A DNA stretch of 64,000 bases from the NCBI RefSeq assembly GCF_024763615.1, contig NC_077223.1, positions 1,240,001-1,304,000 on the forward strand, written 5' to 3'. Made by a program: the position numbers and the translations under genes. The notes under the pieces were generated by a model. The model made no database searches. It was given only the letters and a program-made list of their open reading frames with translations, and had not been told where the DNA came from. Numbering within the stretch: position 1 is the first letter of the stretch; each line of letters begins with the position of its first letter. This document shows positions 47,321 through 59,451 of this stretch, one piece after another. This DNA is from Phlebotomus papatasi. Its lineage: Eukaryota > Arthropoda > Insecta > Diptera > Psychodidae.

Positions 47321-47695
47321 TAGAAATGACGTTTCGTTAAGTGTGAATCATCTCTAAATCCTAATTCTTAGCTAATACACTTCAAGTACCACAAATTGAT
47401 TTTTAGTTAGGCTTTGACTGAAAGTTAGGCTTTGATCTTGACCAACAACAAATTCTGAAACTAATATTTCAAGATTTTAAGACGTCAAATTTCTTATTTT
47501 CTTGAAATAATTTCAAGAACCTCTCGGCGGTGCTTGGAATTTTCAAGATAGTAACAATTTGAAGAATTTAATATGGAAATGACTATTAATGACGAATATT
47601 TTAATAAGAGATGGTTCAAAAAGAGAATTATTTTGAAAAATACTGTGTTTGACCTTTTAATGTACATATCGAAGTACGCCACCATGAGGATACCT

Positions 47696-48200
47696 GCAAA
47701 ATAACCACATCTTGCATAAGCATTTCTTGGTTTATTACAGGTCACAAGTTTTTGGTTTGCACTTCCTGTACTCCCGTTTATGGCCTCTCATTTATTCTTT
47801 AATACGTCCTATAATTTATTTTTCTAATTTTTATGACGAAATTTCAACAAATTCAACAGAGAAATGAAGTTATTTGTCAGAAGTGACGTTTCGTTAAGTG
47901 TGGAAAATCTTAACATCTTGGTTCTTAGCTAAGACATTTTAAGTGCCATAAATACTTCGCGTCAGAATACGAAATCTTGATTTTGGAAATATTTGACAGC
48001 TTGAAATTTTGATCTTGATTAGATAGATAGATAGATTTATTGTCATCAATGCTCTGCGATACATAAATAATTAAAATTACAAATATTTTTCTGCGGCCAC
48101 CGCCGTCTAAGCGTTGGTTACCAACCTACTCCAGAGTGAAAACGGTGGAAAACTCCTTCTCAGGTTGTGATTTTGGTCTCAGAATTGAGGCCATTGACTT
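47696..48200. repeat. diverged copy of the window's first segment (empty site)
   Basis: 47696-48018 matches 1-257 plus 1795-1860 (for example TGGCCTCTCATTTATTCTTT and GAAGTGACGTTTCGTTAAGT), continuous where the other copy holds the 1.5-kb element. A third, shorter copy of the GACGTTTCGTTAAGTGTG part is at about 47327-47400. Confidence 0.85.
48019..48170 (-). mobile_element. non-LTR/SINE 3' end with TATC tail
   Basis: Second copy of the 8062-8225 element: minus strand ends GATGACAATAAATCTATCTA. It interrupts the duplicated segment between GATCTTGA and TTTGGTCTC, which are joined in the copy at 1853-1867, so its borders are defined by comparison. TGA may be the target duplication. Confidence 0.75.
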
Positions 48201-48478
48201 TTCAGTGCTTCATTCTTCCGCAATATTTGGTTTTACATTCTGAACGTTACGATTATCAATAATGTACTTAAAAAGCTGTATGGTGTGCGTCTCAGCTCAC
48301 AGTTAAAATTTTATCGTTAAGTTTTTTACCAAATTAATTCCACTTTGCTCTTATCTAGTTTTAATCTCTCAACATGTTTATATTTTTTGTTAAGCCTTAT
48401 AAAACTCTATTTGACTTTTAATCAGAAATATACTTTAATTTTTTTAATGGCATACTCCTGAGCATACTCATTAATTTT

Positions 48479-48507
48479 TGTCCTTTTTCTTTCTTTCTAG
48501 GTAAGTG
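48479..48507 (+). promoter_or_regulatory. candidate recursive-splicing ratchet point
   Basis: The pyrimidine tract TCCTTTTTCTTTCTTTCTAG (48481-48500) is followed at once by the consensus donor GTAAGT. This is a close match to the dipteran ratchet-point form. It lies about 325 bases after a segment homologous to the one that precedes the 2169 site by about 306 bases. Confidence 0.5.
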
Positions 48508-48509
48508 CC

Positions 48510-49765
48510 TTGACGGATGAATTATGAAGACGAATTAAGGCAGGATTTATGGTTCGTTAATGTAACAATGTTCGTTATCAAAACTCAAATATTTGTATAT
48601 AAGCTCTATTGTGATGAGTTTTATGTGTCAATTAACTCAAGATGAATTTCTTTAAATAAGTTATAGCTTTTTGAGGGAAGAAAATCAGACAATAAAGATG
48701 TCAATTACCTTGATGATTGGGTAGTATTATTTCTCCTCAAATTTATTTTCAATTTCCTTTTCACCCAGCAATAAATAGGAATTTTGTCAAATCAGGGCTG
48801 TTAGAAATTTTATGGGTTGGGAGTGATAAGAGAAATGAATGAATGGATTTTCCGAATGATTTGAGGGTTCTGTTGTCAAGTATTTTCAACTCATTTGGCA
48901 TTTTAATTAGGGGTAACACTTTGTACGAGCATATTTTGTGTGGTATAGAGAAAAGGGTTGATACGGGTATTTAGTTACGTCTTGCTGTGTTTCTCAAGAC
49001 ATTTTGGTTTTGTAGAGCTTTTAAGCTTCGGTTCTATTTGAGGGGGAACATGGTATAAACATGGGTTGTTCTATTCATGAGAAATTCGAAATCTCACAAC
49101 AATTGCTGTTGATATTGTCCCAAATGAAATTAACATAATGTTGGGTGTAAATTAAGAATGAGAAAGCTAGAAAGGTACGGGTGAAATTCTTATTGGAAGT
49201 TTTTTCTGAGATTTTGCTATTTGTAGAGCTTTTATTTGCATATGAAAAATCACCTCTGTGCGAGTTTGAATTCCATTTCTTAAGCTGTAACACGTTTGTA
49301 ACCAGTCAAATTCTTTCCTTTGATCGTTGGAGAATTTAGAAAAAAAAAATGTCATCCTTTTTTCATGACACGTGCGGTGGTTTCGCAATATCCTATCCGC
49401 ATGTTACAATTTCCATTCCGAGTGATCCGTGCCTTTGACGCTTTTTTCTGTAGAAAAAAAAATAGATGATTTCTTATGAATTCCACCTCCCAACCCACAC
49501 TAAATACTCACAAGGCAGACAGAAACGGAATACTCAGGAATCAGTATTCAGGATATCTTATATCAAGCGCTTTTTATTGCCTGCGACATTATAAGAAATT
49601 CACATGACTTTGTATGTTTACTTAACTAATAAAATGTACGTGCAAAGCTCGAGAGACCCAATTATTTTACTTCTTTTTTGAAAGTCAATTTTTAATGTGT
49701 TTTGCTTCTCGAATGTAAATGTAATTTCATTAAGAAAACGAACATGCGAAATATTTGATGTGCAC
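48510..49765. other. sequence following the 48500 splice junction
   Basis: After the TAG|GTAAGT junction there is no open frame and no recognised repeat up to 49771, consistent with intron. Confidence 0.4.
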
Positions 49766-49770
49766 TTGTA

Positions 49771-49984
49771 AGGTAAAGTGCCCTCACTCGACCGGTGGGT
49801 CAATTTTTTAATGTTTGATGGTGAATTTCTATGAAATTGTCACTAATTCGTATTATTTATGGAATAATTGACCTATTAATGTTAGATCGTACGCTAAATA
49901 TTATAACAAAACCAATATAAATAAATTGAATAAATAATTCTACCGGTCGAGTCGAGGAACCGGTCGAGCGAAGGCACTTTATCT
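49771..49984. mobile_element. 214-bp TA-target element with CGACCGGT arms
   Basis: AGGTAAAGTGCCCTCACTCG and CGAGCGAAGGCACTTTATCT are inverted ends with TA on both sides; ACCGGTCGAGTCGAGGAACC adds a direct repeat of the ACCGGTCGAG motif at the right. Confidence 0.7.
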
Positions 49985-50512
49985 TATTCTAGTTTTTTTT
50001 TACATTAAAATAGTTAACGCTTAATTGTTGATGTCCTATCGGTTTAGATCAGTATTCTAAAATAAATCCTTTAGGGTCCATTTAAACGGAAGTATTTCAA
50101 AATGTATTACTGAACTATACGTGAAATTTCTTTACTGGTTCATATCTAGGATAAACACCCTTGACATCTGTTATAATCTCTTCAATTGTGTCTCGGATAA
50201 AATTGAAAATATAACAGTATTTCTCTTTCAATAAAAAATTTTAATTGAAAACTTGTTGGAGTTAATTGATAGGTATCTTTGAGAGGGAAATATTTTTAAA
50301 CCATCCGAACTAGGGTACAGTAATCACTTATTGTCACTTTTATGAAAAAGCGAATTTAACTGTATTATAACTTTTGACCCCTTATTATCAGATAACTCAA
50401 ATTTGACACAAAGTTACTTAGATATACTGGCTCTAGATTCGTCAACACAACAGTCCTACAATTTGACGCAGGAGTACCTAAAAAATAAATTTTTATTAAC
50501 AATGCAAAAATA

Positions 50513-51210
50513 ACCACTTCGTCGCCACTTTTTACCACTTTTCGCCAGTTCTGTAACCACTTCTCGCCACCCACTTGGAAAGGTTCAAACTCGATTATTT
50601 AGAGCAATATTATGCAAGGAATACATTCAGCATTTCTTTTTCTCATGATCACCTTATTATTACTCACATTAAATGATTTTTCTTCACTTTTATTTGAGCA
50701 ATCAAATTATTAGACTATTGTAGAAAGTAAACAAAGCAGATTTGACAACTGAGAATCTATGAAGTTAGCTTCGCCTATTGAAAAAACTATGGCGACAGGT
50801 GGTGACTCAATTTTAGAATATTACCACTTTCCGCCATGGTTCATATATACATAAAAATAATATAAAATGAAATATTAACTAACTAAATATAAATTTTATG
50901 TATTCGCCGAATGTAATTAAATGTTCAACAGACAAATTATTTATTAAAAATCGTAAATATTGTTCGATAAAAGTGTCATAAGACTTACTATATTTGGTAA
51001 GAAATATTAGATTCGATGCACTTGCTTAAAATATTCCTCTAAAAAATGCTCAAACAATTTAATTCAAAAAAAATTGTTTTTCGACTCTGTAAGTAACAGT
51101 AGTAGAGAAACAAATAATTTTACAGCTAATTTATTTCTCTAATAATGGAAAAATTGCAATTATAAGTGGCGAAAAGTGGAGCACTGGTGAGAAGTGGTGA
51201 TTCCACCCTA
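50513..51210. repeat. inverted CCACTTTTCGCCAC repeat region
   Basis: TTTACCACTTTTCGCCAGTT and AACCACTTCTCGCCACCCAC at the left are inverted as AGTGGCGAAAAGTGGAGC and GGTGAGAAGTGGTGATTCC at the right, with a middle copy near 50790-50840. Related pieces occur at 13797-13845. Probably one decayed fold-back element. Confidence 0.6.
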
Positions 51211-51889
51211 AAGTTCAAGTTTACTAAAGATAAAATCTCTCAATTGTGGAATTTCTTCAAAAAACTTTTACAAAACCGATTTATTTATATTGTGCAGCAA
51301 ATTAAGACAATAATTTGGCTATCAGAATTCAAATGAGAAGAGAGAATAAAAGAAAATATAATCAAAAGCGAAGCGATAAAAATTTTACGTGTGTAACGTA
51401 GACAAATTTTGTATAACCTAGGATAAAAGTAAAGGCGCTTCTTAAAGGTTATTGATCTTAAATTTTTCAATTAACTTTCAAAAACAGCATATTTTTATAT
51501 TGTGTTACTATCTAAGAAAATAATTTGTCGTTGAGTATTCAAATGAAGAAGGAAACTAAAGAAAAATATCATAAAAATCGACGCGATATCAAACTTTCGT
51601 TCAAAGAATCTGAAAAGCTTAAAAAGGTGCAACATAACATTTTTGTAGTACTGTTTGAGTCTTTTCTCCACATCATAGGAGGATTAAGTTTGTAAATTAC
51701 TCCCCGAATCAATTCGAATATCACTTGTGTACAAATGAATTATCCAAAATTGTCTAATTTGAATATAACATACTAAACGTTGGCAAAAAATGCGTTAATA
51801 GAGATAAAAAGGGGTGGCAAAGCGACCCAGGTTTTGCGAAGTGCTCGAATTCGTGACTTAGGTACTATACTTCATAAGTACCTTACTAA

Positions 51890-52555
51890 CTACTTTAGCA
51901 TCATCTATCGTTTACTTGTTCTCAACTGATTTAAACTGATTCATAAATCACTCAAAAGACTACACAAAATAGTTTAAAAGGTAATAAAATTGATTTTCGG
52001 ACAAAAATTACTTATCAGTTCATAACTGATTCATTACCGGTTTGGAACCGATTTATAAATCACTCAAAACTTTTTCCAAAATACCTTTGTATACCTAGTT
52101 TAGCATCATCTACCGTTTGCCTGTTCTCAACCGATTTAAACCAATTCATAAATCACTCAAGGGATTCCACATCCACAAAACAGTTTAACCCTTTAAGGAC
52201 GATTGGTTCACCGGTGACCCAAAAATGATTTTTTTCCTACGTCCTTTTAAAGTCATATTTTGCTCTAAAAAGTCAGAAAAATGTTTTTTCCTGAACCTCA
52301 ATTTTTGACCCTTTCGTCCTTAACGGATTAAAGAGTAGTAAAATTGATTTACAGACAAAAATTACTTATCGGTTTATAACTGGTTTATTACTGGCTCAAA
52401 ACCGATTAGAACTGATTTATAAATCAATCAAAACATTGCCCAAAATACCTTAGGAGTAATATAATTGAATTTAAGAAAAAAAATTTTATTGGAGGTAATG
52501 AACCGGTTCATTACCGATTCGGTACTGATTGGAACCGGACCAGTTTTTCATAAAT
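51890..52555. repeat. tandem/dispersed repeats of TTATAAATCACTCAAAAC units
   Basis: Blocks containing CCGATTTATAAATCACTCAA and CATCTACCGTTTGCCTGTTC recur at about 51900, 52020, 52100, 52360 and 52490. A TTAA-flanked element (52189-52327) is inserted. A related ACCGGTTCATTATCGGTTC fragment is at 22158. Confidence 0.6.
52189..52327. mobile_element. 139-bp piggyBac-like element with TTAA duplication
   Basis: CCCTTTAAGGACGATTGG at the left and TTCGTCCTTAACGGA at the right, with TTAA on both sides (52185-52188, 52328-52331). GGTTCACCGGTGACCC lies inside the left end. Same family as 36438-36599. Confidence 0.75.
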
Positions 52556-52559
52556 TCCA

Positions 52560-53900
52560 AGACCTCCAATCCCAAAAAAACTTCGTTTGGGAGAGGGGAA
52601 GGTGTGGGGGGAAAAGAGGGGCATATTAGCGATCTTTGGGTCGACTTATGGGGCGTACCCAAAAATCTGATGTCGCTATCTCTTACCGTTTGATCTCTAT
52701 AAAAAGTTTACTTAGAATATTATCTTGGTTTCTAGTTTTTTTTTTAAGTAGGGCATTGGAAATTTTAAGGTAAGGCATTTCCCCTCAATGCCCCCTAGTG
52801 TTGCGGCTCTGTCCTTAACCAATTGCATTACGCACTTCAAGATGAAATGTCATGATTTCATTGGAATTAATAATTTTTTGCAACGCTAGAGGGCACTGAT
52901 TTCTCCCGTGAGTGGCTCTGGTAACTGTTCCCAATTGCAGTTTTCAATCTGACCTAATAGAAATATATTTTATTAACCAGTATTAAGTTACACATTTCCT
53001 AAAAATATTAGGTCATATTCATTAAAGGAACATGGGAAAAATATAAAATGTTCGAAGCCAGAGGATGTGAGAAGCCTTAAGGCCTTCCCCTATTCCTTTT
53101 GGTTATGTAAAATGATAATATATTTATATTTTGTATTATGTAACTGAAATAAGGGTTAGGATGTCACGTTTTGTGTGTAACAGAGGCTTTCACTTGTGAC
53201 CACTGATAAAATTATTAAGCTATGAATAGCGTGGTGGGGGAAAGGCATAAGGGTCTAATGTTCTCAAAATAATTTGCTGGTTATCACACATGCAAGATCC
53301 CAATTAAATTGTAATTTCATGTACTGAATTTAAAGGTGTGGATTTCTTGATTAATTTTCTTACAGCTTTAAAGTTTGGCTCTTTTATGCTTTTGTGTAGT
53401 CCAAGTTGAATTTTTCGTTTCTTTTTTCTGAAGATTGAGCAATAAAAGAGAAGAAAGAATCAGATCTATTGAGTGGTACAAATCATGTGTCACTTTTTGG
53501 TTTTGGTCAGAAAGAATTGAATCCCATAAGAAGAAGGGAGTTTCCTCCATATATTTCCTCAAAGGGCAATATATTACATTGGAAAGGGGAAGAAGATTCG
53601 GAAATAATCAATAAAGTGGCAATCACACGGTTAGATATCTTCAATCTCTCCTATATATTTGTTGCTTCTCAATAAATGAGTTCTTTTGTGATGAATATTA
53701 AGGAGCTTCTGGCTGTCTTATCCCTAATTAATGAGCCTCTGGTGAGAGGGAATTTATCGCACATGGAAGAAGATGGCTCTATAAATTAACTTCCAAGGTG
53801 AATACATTTTCAAGATGCCCACAAATTAATAAGCACACATATGTATTTTCGCCTTAATTATATCTGCAAATAATTCATTAATGTCAACCAAATAGACCAC
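52560..53900. other. non-coding stretch with repeat fragments
   Basis: Contains a fragment related to the 174-bp repeat (52780-52935) and a one-sided GGGGAAGGCC-type element fragment (53010-53090). No gene. Confidence 0.45.
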
Positions 53901-53903
53901 AAG

Positions 53904-56900
53904 TACACCGAGAAAAATTTTATGGGTAGTATTAATGTTTTTCTGGGTAAAATCAAATGAAATTATGGGTATTTTGGCCCCAATGGTAGAATACATTTGT
54001 TTCTAATGTTTTATTTGATTTGAATACAGACGACTTTTACTTCAAATATTTTTACATTTGATCTGAAAGGCAGTAATCATAGCCACAACAAATATATTTG
54101 TATTTATTTTGAATGGCACTGTATTTGAAAAGAAAACATGTCTTTTAAATCAAATACATTTGCACTTTATTTCTAAAGTGGATTTTAAACACTTTCATGG
54201 GTAGAATCAAAAATTTCTGGGTAACACTACCATAGTTTCAATAGTAGAAATATTTGTTTTAACTACGAGTTACCATTAATTTAAATACACAATGGGTAAA
54301 ATTAAAAATTTCCTTGGTATATTTAAATGTTCTTTACCATAGATTCAATGGCAAATATGTTTGCTTTGATATTCGTCCACATTAATTCAAATAATATCCT
54401 CGGGTAGATATAACAGTACCAGGGTATATTTAAAAAACTCTTGCTATGATTTCAAAAATAAATTTATTTGACATAAATAATGTGTATTCACAATAAAATT
54501 GTATTACATTAATTTCTATGGGGTGTTGCACGACTTTCTAGTAGTTTCGTGAAGTCTTCTTCTCAGCTTTTGGATGTATGCTCTTCTGCTTTCTCCCAAT
54601 AGTGTTTACCAGTTTCAGAAGAAATAAGATACTTCAAAAGACTGATTGTCTTTTGCCCCGTAAAGATAAACGATGACATAATGAAATCTGAAAGACAGAA
54701 AATAAAATTAAATGGAATTAAAAATCTGAATCTATATGGTATCTATTGAAATAGCGGAAATAACTATTGAAAATAGAGTGGTGGAAATAATTATTGTCCT
54801 ATCCCATAATCTTTAAAAGAACCCAACAATAAGTCTCGAAAAAACTTATACGTATAATATGATGTCCTTTTATGTTAATCATAAAAAATTAATTTTGATT
54901 ATAGAATCTTGTTTTCTCAAAACTTTAGTAGAATTTCGTTTTTTATTCTGGTGATAATTATAATTCCAGGTAATAATTGTAGGGCTACAGTATTTATTTT
55001 TCACCAATGGCGGTTAATAATTTTTAATAATTCAATGTAACTTACTTGATCAGTGGTAGTGCTCCTCGTCTACTTTTATTACAGCGCTCACTTTTCTAAG
55101 TTGTGTTTTGCAGATTTACGTCCTTTACTGTTTGCTCTGAGTTCTGCTGCTATCTGCGAATCACTTTTCCAATTCCATGGAAAAGACAATGATTGTCCTT
55201 TTCCCAGTGAACGGTTCAACGGTTACCACGATTGATAAAAGAAAGAATAAAAATAAAAATGAAATTAAAAACTTTTCCAGTATGATATTTTCCAAAGCGA
55301 TAATTGAAAATACATATTCAACATAAATAAGTTGATATAATTAACATTTTTATAATAAAAAAATTATGCGAGGTCCAATATTTCTTTGTAAAGATCAATG
55401 CTAACTTTCACAAATTATGTAATTCTTATTGCATTACAAAAAAAATCAATTTTCTTACCTTGATACTATTTAGGTCTCTCCTAGATGGAATTTTTGAAGA
55501 AAAGTAGTTCGATAAAACAGATATGGTGATAATTTTCCAGCTTCTGCTCACGGACGTTTCCAATCAACAATGACTTGCAATCAGGATGATCGATTGAACT
55601 TGAACAATATCGAAAATTACAAATCGTTAGTAAAATATTAAATAATAAAAAATTCTTACGACGAATTTTAAATTTAAATAAAATAATAAAAAATTTGACA
55701 TTCCATTTTAGCTTAAAAGAAGAAATAAATTTAATTTAATTTACCGAATATGGTTAATACTTTTCTGGCAAACATTTTTTTACTTACCCAATCTAACGAT
55801 TTCCAACACTTTATCAAATTTCTTTGTCGATCACTTGATGATTTTTGCAACTTTATAAGTTTACTTATCCACTGTAACCATTTTTTAGTTTTTTTTTCAT
55901 TTTCAAATAGATTGGAAATAATTTGTGTGACAACTTTTCAACTCAGCGGCTTCTTCAAGACTGACTCGTTTTAATGTTTTCCGTACTGATGGAATCAGTC
56001 ATAGATCTGAATGTAGTTTCCTTTTTTTCAAATACTTATGCTATTGATTCAAAAAATAGTATTAGATTTGATTGGTTTTTCATTCTAAATAAATATAAAT
56101 TTCATTCAAATTATTAATTGTTATAATCAATGCATATAGAAAGTAATATTATTTATTTTATGCAAATCACGTCATTTGAAGAACACAATACACTGACCCT
56201 CGTGCATTTGCGTTCGTGCGTGTACGCCAGCCAAATATTAAATTTTTGGATGATTTAGAGCGAAATTCATTCAATTTTTTTAAAATGAAAATTTAAAGAA
56301 CCTAATCAATAAGAATGCTTTAATAATTGGTATTTACCTTATTCTTTATAACATAAGTAAGTTTCTTAGGCATGTTTAAGAGAGATTCATGAAGAATTTT
56401 TAGCTCAATCCGCTCCCTCTACCAAAATTTCAGCCCGATCCGTGCTATAGAGCCGGAGCTAATTAACTTAGAAAATTGGAAAGTTTTCTTTTTAATTATA
56501 GCACCCCTAGCTGTAGTTTTACGAACTTATGAGAAAAAGAGGGTTTTTACGAAAATGTGAAATTAGTTGCAAATGACATGTTGTTTCATTTGGCTAAAGT
56601 TTAAGTTTAAATAATAAAATGTAATTATTTTTACATATTGTATTCGATTAGAATAAGTAGTTATTCACTTAAAACGTATTGATATTTATGATGAAAGGAA
56701 TTTAATTTTCACCCTAATTTAAATGAATAATTTTTCAAATTATGACGACTGCAGTAAATGTAAAAACCACTGTTATTTATATTTAACGACAAAAACCATT
56801 CGTATCAAATATTTACTCAAAGTTATTTCATTTTTACATTTAAATGAAATGCATATTTTATACAGAAAAGTTTCTCACAATTCAATTTAATACCTGGTCA

Positions 56901-57420
56901 TTTAATGTTTAGATAGAAAAAAAAATCATTTGAAATAAAATTTTGAAACAATTGTTTAAAAAGTCTTTTTCATTTGAAATAAATACAGATAATATTAAGA
57001 CGTAAACAAAAATGTCAATATTAAATTTTACCCATTAAATAAATGCTTGTTGCATTTGATTTCATAAAACAGTACTTTTAAATCAAAAGTAAAATTTTAT
57101 TTTTGACAACACAACGTTGCACATTTAATATAAATGTGTAGTTTTTCATTTTCAATGTATAATTGTTATTTTTAACATATATTATCTTTGATTCAAAAGC
57201 TGAGGTATTTATTTCAAATATTTAAACATTCACGCTAAAAGAAAAATTATTTATTCTCCGTATGAATGCACAAATATTTGAAATTATTGTGATTACTTTC
57301 AAAATCAAAATTATTTCGTTTGTATTGAAAGAAAAGTCAATTGATTCGAATATTTACCCAGAATTTTTAACATTAAATACAAAATATTCAATTTAAATAA
57401 ATTCCATTTTTCTCGGTGTA
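53904..57420. mobile_element. 3.5-kb terminal-inverted-repeat DNA element
   Basis: The ends are inverted copies: TACACCGAGAAAAAT at 53904 and ATTTTTCTCGGTGTA ending at 57420, with TA on both outer edges. The outer 500-700 bases on each side are full of short ATTTGAAAT/ATTTAAAT-type subterminal repeats. The middle holds the decayed spliced gene on the minus strand. The end sequence resembles that of the 251-bp element next to the OBP (CACTGAGAAAAA), suggesting one superfamily. Confidence 0.65.
54563..56373 (-). pseudogene. decayed multi-exon gene inside a 3.5-kb transposable element
   Basis: Reading the minus strand, exon-like blocks are bounded by good splice sites. ATG at 56373 gives MPKKLTYVIKNK, then donor GTAAAT after 56338. 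An acceptor TTTATTTAG before 56084 opens a block ending KKWLQWISKLIKLQ to WKSLDW at donor GTAAGT after 55788. A block from 55598 (branch-like TACTAAC upstream) runs to donor GTAAGA after 55459. A block with SLGKGQSLSFPWNWK and QIAAELRANSKG ends at donor GTGAGC after 55092. Acceptor CTGTCTTTCAG before 54687 opens a terminal block. In-frame stops and frame changes occur in the second and third blocks, so it is probably dead. The product may be the element's transposase; I do not recognise it. Confidence 0.4.
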
Positions 57421-57854
57421 TCCAATGTTTTAGCCTCATATGAAGGGATTGTACTGTAGTCTCAAGGGGCAAAGAAGAAGCATGGCAAGAGAATTCTACT
57501 TTAACTCTAATGACTCTACCGCACTCTTTATGACTCCTTCCACATTTTCCGCCACATTTACATATATGTTGCTGAAATATTGTTTTCTCCCTACGGGGAG
57601 AACCTCATAATAAGGGATGCTTTTCCGCACCAAATATTTCTGTATGGCTGAATTTCTTTGCTTTTCCACATTTTCTGTATTTCAACTAAAATTTTGTGTA
57701 ATTTTCTTAAATTAGGACAAATAATTTTGTGCTTTGTCAGCTCATTTCTTCATACAAAGCCCAAATTACCATATTTAAATTTTGTATGGAAAAGTAAGAC
57801 TTTCTGGGAGTTTAACTCTGTCTTTGAAAATTTGTAACTTTTCACTGACATTTA

Positions 57855-58279
57855 GGGTAAGTGTGCCAAATTTCGGCCAGCTTGCAATTTCGGCCACCTT
57901 TTTTGTTCCTCGAATTTCCATGAATTTTTAGTTTTTACGTACTCTAGAGATTATACAAAGCTAAAGAATAACAAAAAATGTAGCTTCGACAAACGAGATG
58001 ACGTGAAAAAGATATTGGAAGAATTCCTGAAGGACAAGGAACTATGAGAATCAAGGTGGCCGAAATAGGGCACCAAATATGTCTACACTTTTATTCATTT
58101 TAAAATGTATTAAGAATGATTTTTAGAGAAAATAAAGACGACAAACTGTCTAAAAGGTTCCCAGCAACATGCCTTAAAAAGAAGTAACAAAAAAACTCAA
58201 TTTCTGTTAAAAATATTACATTTCAAACTTAGACTTTAGCGCTTGCATGCAACTATGCCGAAATTTGGCACACTTACCC
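57855..58279. mobile_element. 425-bp TA-target element, GGGTAAGTGTGCC ends
   Basis: GGGTAAGTGTGCCAAATTTC and GAAATTTGGCACACTTACCC are exact inverted ends flanked by TA. GGCCGAAAT motifs recur inside. Partial relatives are at 29287 and 43300-43360. Confidence 0.85.
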
Positions 58280-58717
58280 TAGTTGCTTGAATCTGAAATT
58301 GCTCTATCTTCGAAAAAACACAATAGATGGAATAATTTCAAGTGTTCACTGCCAGAGTTTCTCCAAGACAAAAAACATTCGAAGATCGGCTTCGAAAATC
58401 AGAGAAGACATTTTTAATTTTTATTTCGCTTACGTGGTGGTTGAGGTATATCTTGTTCGAATTTCGAAGAGTCGAGTGACAACACTTGTCAATCTTCTTA
58501 TTTATATTATGGGAAAAGTCAAAGTAAAATGATTCAGAATGTTCCTGACCAATTTTAGCTAAGGACCCAAGTGATTCCGACAGCCTAAACATAAAATAGA
58601 AGAAGAAGGAGAAGTTCCTGTCCAAGTATTAAAATTCGCCATTCAGGAGGCATATAAACGGAGGGATTTTATTTCGAAACCGCCATTTTGACACAAATGT
58701 CCCCCACTGAGCCTTAT

Positions 58718-58862
58718 GACCTCTACACATTGTGCTTCCAATGTGTAGTCAAAAAATGCATTTTTGACAGAATTTTGAGGTTTCCACCTATAGAACTGCA
58801 GGTAATTCCTTCAAAAAAGCAATTTTTTACGAAAATTGTACCCAATGTGTAGACGCCTTTAG
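58718..58862. mobile_element. copy of the CTCTACACATTG inverted-repeat element
   Basis: Starts GACCTCTACACATTGTGC and ends CCCAATGTGTAGACGCCTTT, with the internal GACAGAATTTTGAGGTTTCC block. Matches the 4.6-7.3 kb cluster; a small inverted duplication sits near its left end. Confidence 0.75.
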
Positions 58863-59451
58863 ACCGGTGCATTTTTGCCTAACGTCGCCGCTTAAAATTT
58901 CCTTCTTCGAAAGCTCCATTTGTTTATGTTCGAATACTTTGACATTTCAAGCGGTTTTTCAAGAGATGTTTCTCTCGTGAACTATTTTCAAAGTTATCAA
59001 GAGTCGAAAAGCTGATGAAATAGGGACACGGTATCGATCACTCTTCTGAATGTATCGTTTAATAAAAATAAATAAATTCAATAAATTTATAATAGTTTAA
59101 TAAATTTAAAAATAAAAACTTAAGATATTTTCTTAAATTAGCAACAATTTTTCCATAAAATGCTGCGGTAGGACGCGATGTGTGCCCCATATCCTGTTTC
59201 TTACAAAGTGTTCGTCACCAAGCATAAATATTAACTTTACCACTCTAACAAATTCTTTGATTGTAAAACAGTGTGTGATTGACGTTCGAAATGTTTCAAA
59301 ATAAAATAGAAAGTCTTCCAGACTATCTTTTTTAGTTAGATCACACTTGGAGAATTTATAACAGAGGGTGGAGAAAATTTATCTCAGGAATGAACCACAT
59401 TTCGAAATCCCCTCGTATAGAAGACGCCTCACTGAGTAACTATTTTCACAC

